Shown in pieces: positions 52,927 to 59,410 of a stretch of 59,410 nucleotides of DNA. The notes beneath the pieces were generated by a model, which saw only the letters and a list, made by a program, of their open reading frames with translations, had not been told where the DNA came from and did not search any database. The translations under genes were made by a program, and so were the position numbers. Numbering within the stretch: the stretch's first letter is position 1; each line of letters starts with the position of its first letter. The stretch is from an uncultured Bacilli bacterium (GTDB lineage Bacteria; Bacillota_I; Bacilli_A; RF39; UBA660), in contig CALVRR010000010.1 in the NCBI GenBank assembly GCA_944358705.1, positions 1 through 59,410 on the forward strand. Direction: 5' to 3'.

Positions 52927-53319
52927 ATGAAAAAAAATAAATATTTTTATCCTGCAAAATTTAAGTGGGAAGAAACCAAAGTTTTAGTAGAATTTATTGA
53001 TTTTGATTGTGCCTTTACTTATGGCAATAGTTTTGAAGATGCATATTATATGGCACAGGATGTTTTGTTTAATATATTATTAGAATATAAAAAGAAATTA
53101 CCAGCGCCTACACTAAATTATATGAAATATGAAGTTGATGAAAATGAAATAATAAGTATGGTGGAATTAGATGTAATTGAATTTGAAAAAAAGATTTCAA
53201 AAAAAGTTGTTAATACGACTGTCACTATGCCACAGTGGTTAAAAGAAATCGCAGAAAGAAATGGGATTAATTTTTCAAAAGCACTACAAGAAAAATTAAA
53301 GCAAGAATTAGATATATAA
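52927..53319 (+). CDS. hicB: HicB-family antitoxin
   Basis: The 130-residue protein has the HicB partial RNase H fold (YPAKFKWEETKVLVEFIDF, TYGNSFEDAYYMAQDVL) that covers HicA, and a C-terminal ribbon-helix-helix (NTTVTMPQWLKEIAERNGINFSKALQEKLK) that represses the operon. It lies 38 bases after hicA. The pair may stabilise the island. Confidence 0.92.
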   Translation: MKKNKYFYPAKFKWEETKVLVEFIDFDCAFTYGNSFEDAYYMAQDVLFNILLEYKKKLPAPTLNYMKYEVDENEIISMVELDVIEFEKKISKKVVNTTVTMPQWLKEIAERNGINFSKALQEKLKQELDI

Positions 53320-53365
53320 AATAGATTTTTTGTAAAGAAATAATGATGTATAAAAAATCTTCTCC

Positions 53366-53396
53366 AAAAAAAGATAACACTCAAGTTATCTTTTTT
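53366..53396. terminator. Bidirectional terminator between hicB and the CBASS operon
   Basis: AAAAAAAGATAAC pairs with GTTATCTTTTTT around a six-base loop. Confidence 0.85.
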
Positions 53397-54210
53397 AGTT
53401 ATTCTTAATTTTAATAGATGGCTTATCATTAAAAATAAATTTATTTTTACTATTTGCATTATATATATTTAATATAAAGTCGTCTCTCCCTGTATTAAAA
53501 ACGTTGTAATATAATTCTTTATTTGTTTTGGAATTGGTATTAAAAAACAAATTATATTCCTTATGTTCCTTTTTTAATAAATTAATAATATTTGCAATTT
53601 CTTTAATCAAATTTTCAGAGTAAAACCGTCTGTTATTTTTATTATCTTTACGTTTGACGATAATAGTTCTGTTACACATTGTACTTTTAGGTAGTTTGTC
53701 TTTTGTTATTTCATAAGTATCACCTATAACTAAATTAATCGTATCACTTTCTTTATTATCATCTTTATATACATAATCACAATCCTCGCTCGGTATTTTA
53801 TCCTCAATAATATTAAAACAATTATGGTTTTTTAATATTTTAAATTGAAGAGGGATTGGTTTTAATTTTAGGTGAATTTCTTTTATTCCTAAAAATACGG
53901 ACGAAAACCATAAAATAAAATAGGGGATAGAGCCATATAACGTATCAGGTATTAAGTCTTGTTTTATTTTTCTATTGAAACAATAGTACATTGCCCATAA
54001 GCATAAAATAATGATAGCAGTAATTATTCTTCTTGGGTGTTCAGGAGAAATGTTTTCAAAGTTGATTTGTATTAAAAAAATTTCCAACTCTTTTACAGTA
54101 ACAAAAGTGTATGCTCTAATTGAAATAGTGATAATTAAAAAAATTGGTAATATAATTCTAAAAAATATATACATAATTTTCTTAAAATTATTCATTATGT
54201 ATTCCACCAC
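53395..54210 (-). CDS. Three-TM membrane protein, presumed CBASS effector
   Basis: This 271-residue protein has three N-terminal hydrophobic helices (about 12-30, 60-80, 92-110) and a ~150-residue soluble domain (SEDCDYVYKDDNKESDTINLVIGDTYE..., with NRTIIVKRKDNKNNR). It overlaps the E2-like gene by 23 bases, so it is the third gene of the CBASS operon, where the cell-killing effector normally sits. It does not obviously match Cap15, Cap14 (SAVED) or phospholipase effectors. By analogy the soluble part would bind the nucleotide signal and the TM part would disrupt the membrane. The start could also be the Met at residue 6. Confidence 0.6.
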   Translation of the reverse strand: MVEYIMNNFKKIMYIFFRIILPIFLIITISIRAYTFVTVKELEIFLIQINFENISPEHPRRIITAIIILCLWAMYYCFNRKIKQDLIPDTLYGSIPYFILWFSSVFLGIKEIHLKLKPIPLQFKILKNHNCFNIIEDKIPSEDCDYVYKDDNKESDTINLVIGDTYEITKDKLPKSTMCNRTIIVKRKDNKNNRRFYSENLIKEIANIINLLKKEHKEYNLFFNTNSKTNKELYYNVFNTGRDDFILNIYNANSKNKFIFNDKPSIKIKNN

Positions 54211-54625
54211 CTAACCAATGGCCGGTTATTCTCCAGGATTCATAATAGAAAAGCCACTCTATAGCCCAAGGAATAAAATACTCAGAAATATACAAATGTG
54301 GTTCCCATTCTCTATAGCGAGGGTAGAACAAGCACAATTGTACTATCTGGTTATCATCCGCTATGTAATTCGCCTTATAAGTATGTGGAATTTTCTCATC
54401 TTTATAATGTATGATTCCTTGATTATTAACATATACTTTAGGAACAGAACCGTTATATTCAATCTTTATAACATAAGTTTTAGAATTATAAGAAGTTTTA
54501 ACTTTTTGAATCCATACTAGCACATTATGAAAAATACCAGAGCCTGGCAGACATTCAAAACATTTTTTTAAATCATTGAATTGCTCTGCCAAGTTCTTTT
54601 TTTTTCTTAGATACTTTAATTCCAT
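54188..54625 (-). CDS. E2-like ubiquitin-conjugating-type protein of short type II CBASS
   Basis: The 145-residue protein shows the pattern of CBASS E2 proteins: PHTYKANYIADDNQIVQLCLFYP with the candidate catalytic Cys in QLCLFYP, then ISEYFIPWAIEWLFYYESW and the C-terminal GHWLGGGIH. Such E2 proteins, without an E1, load the CD-NTase C-terminus onto cellular targets and prime its synthesis. The start lies 53 bases inside the CD-NTase gene. No E1/JAB gene is present, defining the short type II layout. Confidence 0.8.
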   Translation of the reverse strand: MELKYLRKKKNLAEQFNDLKKCFECLPGSGIFHNVLVWIQKVKTSYNSKTYVIKIEYNGSVPKVYVNNQGIIHYKDEKIPHTYKANYIADDNQIVQLCLFYPRYREWEPHLYISEYFIPWAIEWLFYYESWRITGHWLGGGIHNE

Positions 54626-55763
54626 AAAAAGTGTGGTTTTTTACTTTCATGTCAGTCGTATGATTAGATAATGTTGCTAGTGAATCATGATTTATACATT
54701 TAGTCTTTCCATCTTTATATCGATTGGTACTATTAAAATAAACATTTGTAATGGTACTATCACCAAAAATAGTTTTCAAGTAATTGGCCTGTTCGATACG
54801 TCCTTCTGTTTTTAAAAAGTTATTATCTATAAGCTCTTTTTTAGCCGACTCCACCCATTTGAAAAATGCATCTTTTCTCTCTGGGTACTCTTTCCATTTA
54901 TCGGCAAAGTTTTCTTGTGGATTAACAGGGTTAGAAATTACAAAATTCCCTTCAGAATCAACATCTATGTATTTTTTGTAATCACATACAAACTTGCGTA
55001 GCAATTCATAAATATTTTCTTCACCAGTATACATTTTAGCCACTAACGTTGTAATGATTATAGAAATTGGTTTTTCTTTTTTTCTTTTATCAGACGCATC
55101 TTTATATTTTATATCTCGATGACGTTTTAGTAATTGTACGGCTTTTTGTAACGGTGTTCTTACCTTATATTCTTTTAAACTCTCCACAGAATTTTTATAT
55201 TGCTCTTTATATTCTGCTAGCAAGTTATCGTGAACTTTTCTTTGCTTATTAAGAAACCATTCTGCGTAACCTTTAGGATCGGAAAGTCTAAACTCATAAA
55301 TATTAGTTTTTAAGTTCTTGTTAGTAATTCGTATTCTTGTGGTATGTATTTCATAAGGAGCCGCAGGTAAAACATCGAGATGAAAATTATTACTTTTATA
55401 GTTTAATGTCCAGCATCTCTTCCCTTCTTTATCTAACAATCGGGAGTATCGTTTGCTCTTCTTTAAAACATCTCCAACTATATTTTTTAAAGCAGATGCC
55501 TCTTCGAAAGAGGAGTCTATTTGACAAACTGCATCTAAATCATAATCATCTTTATCTGACACTGGTTTTATTGTGGTGCCAATGCTCATGGAACCTTGTG
55601 GATAAACATCCACTTCAGACTTAATATGATTAGATAAATATTCTCCTAATTCTTCATAACTTCTTTTTGCACTTTCGTATACTGAATCACTAATATTTAA
55701 TTCATCAGCAACATCGTTGTACATACGATTTAATTCTTCTACTATTACTTCTTCTTTCATCAT
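54573..55763 (-). CDS. CD-NTase (cGAS/DncV-like nucleotidyltransferase) of a CBASS system
   Basis: This 396-residue enzyme should make a cyclic oligonucleotide upon phage infection. The nucleotidyltransferase motif reads PQGSMSIGTTIKP followed by DKDDYDLDAVCQI (GS...G(T)...DxD), and the third Asp is in NNFHLDVLPAAPY. KAVQLLKRHRDIKY marks the OAS-like C-terminal helical domain. The C-terminus ends ELGRAIQ, within the overlap with the E2-like gene. The ribosome site AAGGAGG is strong. Product and clade cannot be fixed by eye. Confidence 0.9.
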   Translation of the reverse strand: MMKEEVIVEELNRMYNDVADELNISDSVYESAKRSYEELGEYLSNHIKSEVDVYPQGSMSIGTTIKPVSDKDDYDLDAVCQIDSSFEEASALKNIVGDVLKKSKRYSRLLDKEGKRCWTLNYKSNNFHLDVLPAAPYEIHTTRIRITNKNLKTNIYEFRLSDPKGYAEWFLNKQRKVHDNLLAEYKEQYKNSVESLKEYKVRTPLQKAVQLLKRHRDIKYKDASDKRKKEKPISIIITTLVAKMYTGEENIYELLRKFVCDYKKYIDVDSEGNFVISNPVNPQENFADKWKEYPERKDAFFKWVESAKKELIDNNFLKTEGRIEQANYLKTIFGDSTITNVYFNSTNRYKDGKTKCINHDSLATLSNHTTDMKVKNHTFYGIKVSKKKKELGRAIQ

Positions 55764-55786
55764 TACCTCCTTAAATTATTTTTAGA

Positions 55787-56078
55787 GGTAGCTACAACTA
55801 CTAGATTATAAAATCCTTATAATATCAAATAAAAACGCATACTAATCTCCTTTCTAGAGTTGACTAATATACGTAAATCTGCTAATATAACGCTTGACAC
55901 ATCAAAAAGGTGTGCTAAAATTATAATAGAGACTATGATAAGACGGTCGCTTTCATTGTGTTATAGTCAACTCATATCTCAATTTTTGAAATCTATCTTG
56001 TGGTAGTTGCAGCTACCATTGTAAGAATCATGTCATTTAGGCATGATTTTTTATGCCTTTTTACCTGCTTCTTACAAT
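55787..56078. other. Nested inverted repeats and possible small RNA upstream of CBASS
   Basis: Outer arms GGTAGCTACAACTAC (55787-55801) and GTAGTTGCAGCTACC (56003-56017) pair with one mismatch; inner arms GAGTTGACTA (55857-55866) and TAGTCAACTC (55964-55973) pair perfectly; ATTGTAAGAA/TTCTTACAAT (56018-56027, 56069-56078) is a third pair. On the plus strand TTGACA (55894) and TAAAAT (55916) start a possible RNA ending at the terminator 56026-56056. On the minus strand AAAGGAG precedes a seven-codon ORF (MRFYLIL) before the CD-NTase, a possible leader. Confidence 0.45.
56026..56056 (+). terminator. Terminator of the putative small RNA
   Basis: AATCATG (56026-56032) pairs with CATGATT (56042-56048), followed by TTTTT. 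Confidence 0.55.
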
Positions 56079-56235
56079 CTCCATATTAACACACTCATTT
56101 TAGTTTAGCAACTATTATTTAGCAGTATTTGTGGTATAGTGCCAATTACATTGGCATAGTGGAATATTTTTCTGTTAAAAAAAAGATATTATATAATACT
56201 TATAGGTATAGGAAAATAAATATTAAGGAGGAAAA

Positions 56236-56390
56236 ACGGCAAATAATAAGAAATTGTATGGAACAAAAATGATATCAAAGCAACGACAAATGTGATTGCA
56301 ATTATAATGATGATTACTATAATTCCTATACTTGTCTTTATGAAAATAATTAAATTATTAATTGAGATAATTAAGCATACAAGTAAATAG
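56236..56390 (+). pseudogene. Decayed small membrane-protein gene
   Basis: After AAGGAGG the expected start is ACG at 56236, giving TANNKKLYGTK; a one-base frame change then continues NDIKATTNVIAIIMMITIIP to the stop at 56390. Together they make a ~50-residue single-TM protein with a lost start and a frameshift. The rest of 56080-56507 shows no other gene. Confidence 0.35.
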
Positions 56391-56507
56391 TAATCATCCT
56401 ATTTAAATTGTAATCAGAAAGTTTACATTTCAATAGTTATCATGTATAATAAAGATAAGGAGGAACAGTCAATAAATTAGTTGGATTGATTGCATAGATG
56501 TAGGTAT

Positions 56508-57422
56508 ATGGGAAAATTAATAGTAGTTTCAAGTAATAAAAACAATTATAAGATGGATTTTTTTATAAATAATCAGTTAATATCGAAATTAGCTCCATCA
56601 GAAGAAAAGTATTTTGAAATAGAGCCAGGTATATATCAATCGTATTGCTATTCTTACCACACTCAAAATAAATCGAAACAAGAAAGTCTTGATTTAAGTA
56701 GAAATATAAAAATAGAAATTGTACAAGGGTTTGTGGCACCTAAAATAAATATCGAATATATATCGGTGGAAGAACTGGAAAAATATAGTAAAAATGAGTT
56801 TATAAAATTGAATAATATAGAAATAAATAATCCCATAAATAATATTTCACCTAATAGTAATAATAAATCTGTCAATAATAAAGAATTAATAGGAATAGTC
56901 ATTTTTATGATAATTATTTTAGTAGTTTCACCAATGATATTTTCTATAATAGAAAAAAATAAAAAAACATCTGCAGAAGATAATAATGGCTCCAATCAAA
57001 TAATTCAAAAAAATATAGGTGAAGACATGGATTGTGGAGATTATATTGCCAGAGTAGAGCAGGTAATGATGAAAACTGGAAAAATAGATTCAATTCAATC
57101 TGTACCAGATGGACATGAATGGATAGGATTAATAGTTACGGTTAAAAATACAAGTGAAGAAGAACAAACGATTTATAATGATGATTTTGAAATAATTAAT
57201 TCAAATGGTGAAAGATTGAAGCATTCTGTCATTGTGTACAATGTTTTTGACAATTACGAAAAATTAAGTAGTCCAACTTTGATTTCAGGAGGTTCAAAAA
57301 CGGGATATATTTCTTTTGATAATGATAATCAAGATAATTCTAATATTACAATAGAATTAAAATGCAATAGCGTTAGTTGGTTTGCTGAAGATCAAATTTA
57401 TCAAATTAAATATCAGGAATAG
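56508..57422 (+). CDS. DUF4352-type membrane protein
   Basis: ATG 56508 is chosen over the TTG at 56490. The ~304-residue protein has an N-terminal beta-rich cytosolic domain (VVSSNKNNYKMDFFINNQLI), a single TM helix (LIGIVIFMIIILVVSPMIFSI, about 128-148) and an outer DUF4352 immunoglobulin/telokin-like domain (EWIGLIVTVKNTSEEEQTIYNDDFEI, SGGSKTGYISFD). The function is unknown. It is the last cargo gene before the right inverted repeat. Confidence 0.65.
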   Translation: MGKLIVVSSNKNNYKMDFFINNQLISKLAPSEEKYFEIEPGIYQSYCYSYHTQNKSKQESLDLSRNIKIEIVQGFVAPKINIEYISVEELEKYSKNEFIKLNNIEINNPINNISPNSNNKSVNNKELIGIVIFMIIILVVSPMIFSIIEKNKKTSAEDNNGSNQIIQKNIGEDMDCGDYIARVEQVMMKTGKIDSIQSVPDGHEWIGLIVTVKNTSEEEQTIYNDDFEIINSNGERLKHSVIVYNVFDNYEKLSSPTLISGGSKTGYISFDNDNQDNSNITIELKCNSVSWFAEDQIYQIKYQE

Positions 57423-57598
57423 TATAATTAGAATATAGTGGCAACCAAATTAGGTTGCTTTTATTATGAAAAAGTATTAAATATCACTAAAATAAAACTA
57501 CCGCTTTCCCCACACGATAAAAATTACCTTTTGATTTTTCTTTCTATTTATCTATACTTTTAAAAAGAAGAATCTACAAAAGTCCCAACCTATGACGG
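57423..57598. other. Noncoding flank of the right inverted repeat
   Basis: No ORF is convincing. About 57510-57598 is an imperfect inverted copy of the sequence just inside the left repeat (for example CGCTTTCCCCACAC). Confidence 0.5.
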
Positions 57599-57797
57599 GC
57601 GAAGCCCGAAATTTTTTGATGACTTTTTCGTACTCCAAATTCATCAAAAAAGTTTTAATTTTACTGGTGTAAAGATTATTTTCTTCGTATAATATAAATG
57701 TAATTTATATAAAATAATCATTATTATACAAATAATGAAATATTTTTTTGGATTTAGCAGATAGTGGGACTCTAGTATTTTGGATGAAATCTCCAAA
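57599..57797 (-). repeat. Right 199-bp inverted repeat
   Basis: It is the exact reverse complement of 52082-52280 and ends with TCTCCAAA, an 8-of-9 match to the att core in inverted orientation. Confidence 0.9.
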
Positions 57798-57862
57798 TTA
57801 TCTGACGACTATACATAAAACTAATTTTCAATTCGATATTTTATAAGTGATTAATCTCATAC

Positions 57863-57901
57863 AGGGGATTAGTTAAATGGTATAATAATGGTCTCCAAAA
57901 C
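57863..57901 (+). pseudogene. 5' half of tRNA-Trp in the plus orientation
   Basis: AGGGGATTAGTTAAATGG and the following bases to CTCCAAAAC are identical to the first 39 bases of the intact tRNA-Trp (59410 to 59372, minus strand). It ends at the anticodon-loop core and runs into the integrase segment, so it is not functional here. Confidence 0.9.
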
Positions 57902-57942
57902 TTATATAGGGTGTTCGATATAGACAAGCTGTGTCATAGACG

Positions 57943-57980
57943 AAAAAAGACTCAAATCTTTTTTAGATTTGGGTCTTTTA
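57943..57980 (-). terminator. Terminator of the SymE-like gene
   Basis: On the minus strand GACCCAAATC pairs with GATTTGAGTC, followed by TTTTTT. It overlaps the end of the gene. Confidence 0.7.
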
Positions 57981-58128
57981 CTTTCGTTATGATCAACTTG
58001 TCTTTATACTGCTTTATTTTGACAGTATCATGAAAATGAAAGCCAAGATTTTGTAACCATTTCCCTTTAAGTAGAAGATAAGGAGTATTATGAAAGTCTT
58101 CATATACGAGTATCTTTCTATTTTTCAT
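57952..58128 (-). CDS. SymE/AbrB-like small protein
   Basis: ATG 58128 follows GGTGAG; the Met at 58152 lies within the integrase gene. The 58-residue protein has the SymE-type AbrB fold: PYLLLKGKWLQNLGFHFHD, then VKIKQYKDKLIITKV. SymE relatives are toxin-like RNA-binding proteins. The gene overlaps the integrase 3' end by 11 bases, so it is cotranscribed with it and may regulate or stabilise the island. Confidence 0.6.
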   Translation of the reverse strand: MKNRKILVYEDFHNTPYLLLKGKWLQNLGFHFHDTVKIKQYKDKLIITKVKDPNLKKI

Positions 58129-59152
58129 GATACTCACCAGCTTGTCTATCATTTTCTATATTAGAGATAATAGAATGTTTAGCGTGCTTAGTTTTAAGAT
58201 CTTTTGGAGACATATCTACATAAATCTTGGTAGTTTCAATATTAGTATGTCCTAAAAGATCACGGAGTGAAAAAGGGTCACCTCCATTAATAACAAAGTG
58301 AGTCGCAAAAGTATGACGGAACTTATGTGGATTCATACGAAATCCAGGACCAAATATTTTCTTCGCCTTACGACTAAGTAATCCATAAACCATTTCTGTA
58401 TTTAAAGGTGAATCCAAAATAGGTTCGTTATACTGGCGATGAAACTTTACAAATAGTGGTCCTTTTTCTGCTCCTTTTAAAACTTCACGCTTATAAACAT
58501 TGTATATTCTCTCTGTTTCTTTCGAATAATACACGGTGCGAAAAGTATTTGTTTTAGTAGCATATATGTAGATACTTCTTTCTTTTGTATTAATCTCTTC
58601 CAGTTTGATACGCACAAGTTCACTATTTCTAATACCAGTATCTAAAAGTACCATAACGATTAATAAGTTACGAAGTTCGGACTTGTAGCGTAAATCAAAC
58701 GAAGTAAGGAGTTTTCGCACCTGTTCTACCGTAAAGTAATCGATTTTTTCTTTTCTAACTTTTTTAGGTTTAACATTGCGAGCAGGATTGGCAATCAAAT
58801 AACCATCTCTTTCTAGATAGTTAAAGAAAGCTCTTAGTGCCCTTGCATGACAATTAAAAGTATTAACCTTATTCTTGGAATACTTACTTTCAATATAATA
58901 TTCTAGTTCAGAATGAGTAAGAGTCTCTAAAGCTTGAACTTTCTTAATCTGCACTAAGAACTTTCGAAATGCATTAAGTTTGTCCCTATAAAAATGTTTA
59001 GTCTCACTTGCCAATCCTCGCACTTCCATATTCCTAAAAAAGTAGGTAACGGCATCATCATAAGTGAGATTACTTTGCGGTGGTTGTTTTGTTTCTCCTT
59101 GTTTAAATGTTCTAAAAAAATCTGCAAGTTCATTGATGGTTTGTTCAGTCAT
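58118..59152 (-). CDS. Tyrosine recombinase (integrase) of the tRNA-Trp island
   Basis: The 344-residue enzyme has an N-terminal SAM-like core-binding domain (LTYDDAVTYFFRNMEV to NARNV, about 29-125) and a catalytic domain with Arg in LDTGIRNSELVRI, the box HKFRHTFATHF, LLGHTNIETT and the nucleophile Tyr in KIYVDMSP. There is no N-terminal arm-binding domain of phage type, so it resembles XerC-like integrases. It lies 148 bases from the 81-bp attR repeat and should catalyse crossover in the tRNA anticodon loop. Confidence 0.95.
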   Translation of the reverse strand: MTEQTINELADFFRTFKQGETKQPPQSNLTYDDAVTYFFRNMEVRGLASETKHFYRDKLNAFRKFLVQIKKVQALETLTHSELEYYIESKYSKNKVNTFNCHARALRAFFNYLERDGYLIANPARNVKPKKVRKEKIDYFTVEQVRKLLTSFDLRYKSELRNLLIVMVLLDTGIRNSELVRIKLEEINTKERSIYIYATKTNTFRTVYYSKETERIYNVYKREVLKGAEKGPLFVKFHRQYNEPILDSPLNTEMVYGLLSRKAKKIFGPGFRMNPHKFRHTFATHFVINGGDPFSLRDLLGHTNIETTKIYVDMSPKDLKTKHAKHSIISNIENDRQAGEYHEK

Positions 59153-59299
59153 ATAAATCCTCCTATAATTAAAATATTTCGTAATTTATATAACAAAACA
59201 ACTGAGAAAGAAACTAATATAGAAAATCTTTTAAACTAGACAAAAGGACTACTCGGGCTGACAATAGGTCTAGTTTAAAAGTCATCATCTGCATATCAA

Positions 59300-59324
59300 C
59301 AAAAAAAGCAGCACCACTGCTGCT
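59300..59324 (-). terminator. tRNA-Trp terminator
   Basis: GCAGCA-gtg-GTGCTGC-type hairpin (59308-59323) with a T-run on the minus strand follows the tRNA. Confidence 0.75.
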
Positions 59325-59381
59325 TATAATTCTAAATGGCAGGGGATGAGAGAATCGAACTCCCAACAGTGGTTTTGGAGA
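59301..59381 (+). repeat. attR direct repeat of the tRNA-Trp island
   Basis: Second copy of the 81-bp block (see 52009-52089), supplied by the island, which restores the tRNA. Core TTTTGGAGA at 59373-59381. Confidence 0.9.
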
Positions 59382-59410
59382 CCATTATTATACCATTTAA
59401 CTAATCCCCT
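59337..59410 (-). tRNA. trnW: tRNA-Trp (CCA anticodon)
   Basis: The 74-nt gene folds as a cloverleaf: acceptor AGGGGAT/ATCCCCT, anticodon loop CTCCAAA with anticodon CCA, T-arm GGGAG-TTCGATT-CTCTC, G discriminator and encoded CCA. Its 5' end is the last base of the window. It serves as the island's integration site. Confidence 0.92.

Larger units (their letters stand above)
52090..59381 (+). mobile_element. 7.3-kb tyrosine-integrase island in tRNA-Trp carrying HicAB and CBASS
   Basis: The island lies between two copies of an 81-bp block that reconstitutes tRNA-Trp, with crossover in the anticodon loop. The integrase (58118-59152) is next to the intact tRNA. Cargo: hicAB, a membrane effector, E2-like and CD-NTase genes, a DUF4352 membrane protein and a SymE-like gene. 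Two 199-bp inverted repeats and an extra tRNA 5' half show later internal rearrangement. Confidence 0.85.

Noticed and set aside
52082-57797. Composite transposon with inverted terminal repeats
   Set aside because: No transposase lies between the repeats and the outer ends coincide with the tyrosine-integrase att core, so an integrase-linked rearrangement explains them better.

Overview
This is a very AT-rich window with strong AGGAGG-type ribosome sites, a T-box riboswitch, standard stop codons (TGA is used as a stop, so the code is the normal bacterial one) and anaerobic fermentation genes (AdhE, a radical-SAM glycyl-radical-activase relative, a ferredoxin-thioredoxin-reductase-like Fe-S protein). 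It fits a low-GC Bacillota, probably an uncultured gut-type anaerobe of the Erysipelotrichia/RF39-like or clostridial kind. That placement is inference; no rRNA is present.

Layout. 1-7826 is core chromosome: a HIT-GNAT fusion cut by the left edge, small lipoprotein and membrane genes, a RelA/SpoT homologue, a T-box(Phe)-controlled pheST operon and a queuosine-salvage (DUF2419/Qng1) gene. At 7910 a cell-wall amidase gene begins. It is split at codon 89 by a 12,455-bp element (8177-20631) and resumes at 20632 with its four LysM repeats. The element is bounded by GGAGGAG repeats and by 17-bp inverted arms, and it encodes a large serine recombinase. Removing it rejoins the amidase exactly in frame. 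Its cargo is defensive: a Pycsar-like operon with two different nucleotide cyclases around one PycTM-type membrane effector, an AAA ATPase fused to a DUF4435/TOPRIM-like domain (merged-PARIS-like), a complete DpnII-type GATC restriction-modification set (two methylases and the endonuclease), and an uncharacterised membrane-anchored protein beside the right attachment site. An XRE repressor, divergent promoters, two small HTH proteins and a dyad-rich region form the maintenance module.

21598-51827 is again chromosomal: a GntR/ABC exporter operon, redox genes, metallopeptidases, a PMCA-type Ca2+ ATPase, an aminotransferase-GNAT fusion, an ArsR/HMA/Zn-Cd ATPase operon with visible operators, a PurA-family protein whose catalytic Asp is replaced by Ser as in phage PurZ, a compact SF1 helicase, a PASTA/zinc-ribbon protein, a tightly coupled four-gene operon of unknown function (40813-44891), adhE and several small enzymes, including a stand-alone CheD-like protein.

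52090-59381 is a second island, integrated in the anticodon loop of tRNA-Trp. An 81-bp direct repeat (tRNA 3' half plus its terminator) marks the ends, and a tyrosine integrase lies next to the intact tRNA at the right edge. It carries HicAB, a short type II CBASS operon (CD-NTase, E2-like protein and an unfamiliar three-TM effector), a DUF4352 membrane protein and a SymE-like protein. Two perfect 199-bp inverted repeats flank the CBASS cargo, and an extra tRNA-Trp 5' half points the other way. The integrase core occurs four times in both orientations, which suggests that the island can be inverted by its own integrase. The window therefore holds two independent cyclic-nucleotide defence systems on two unrelated integrative elements.
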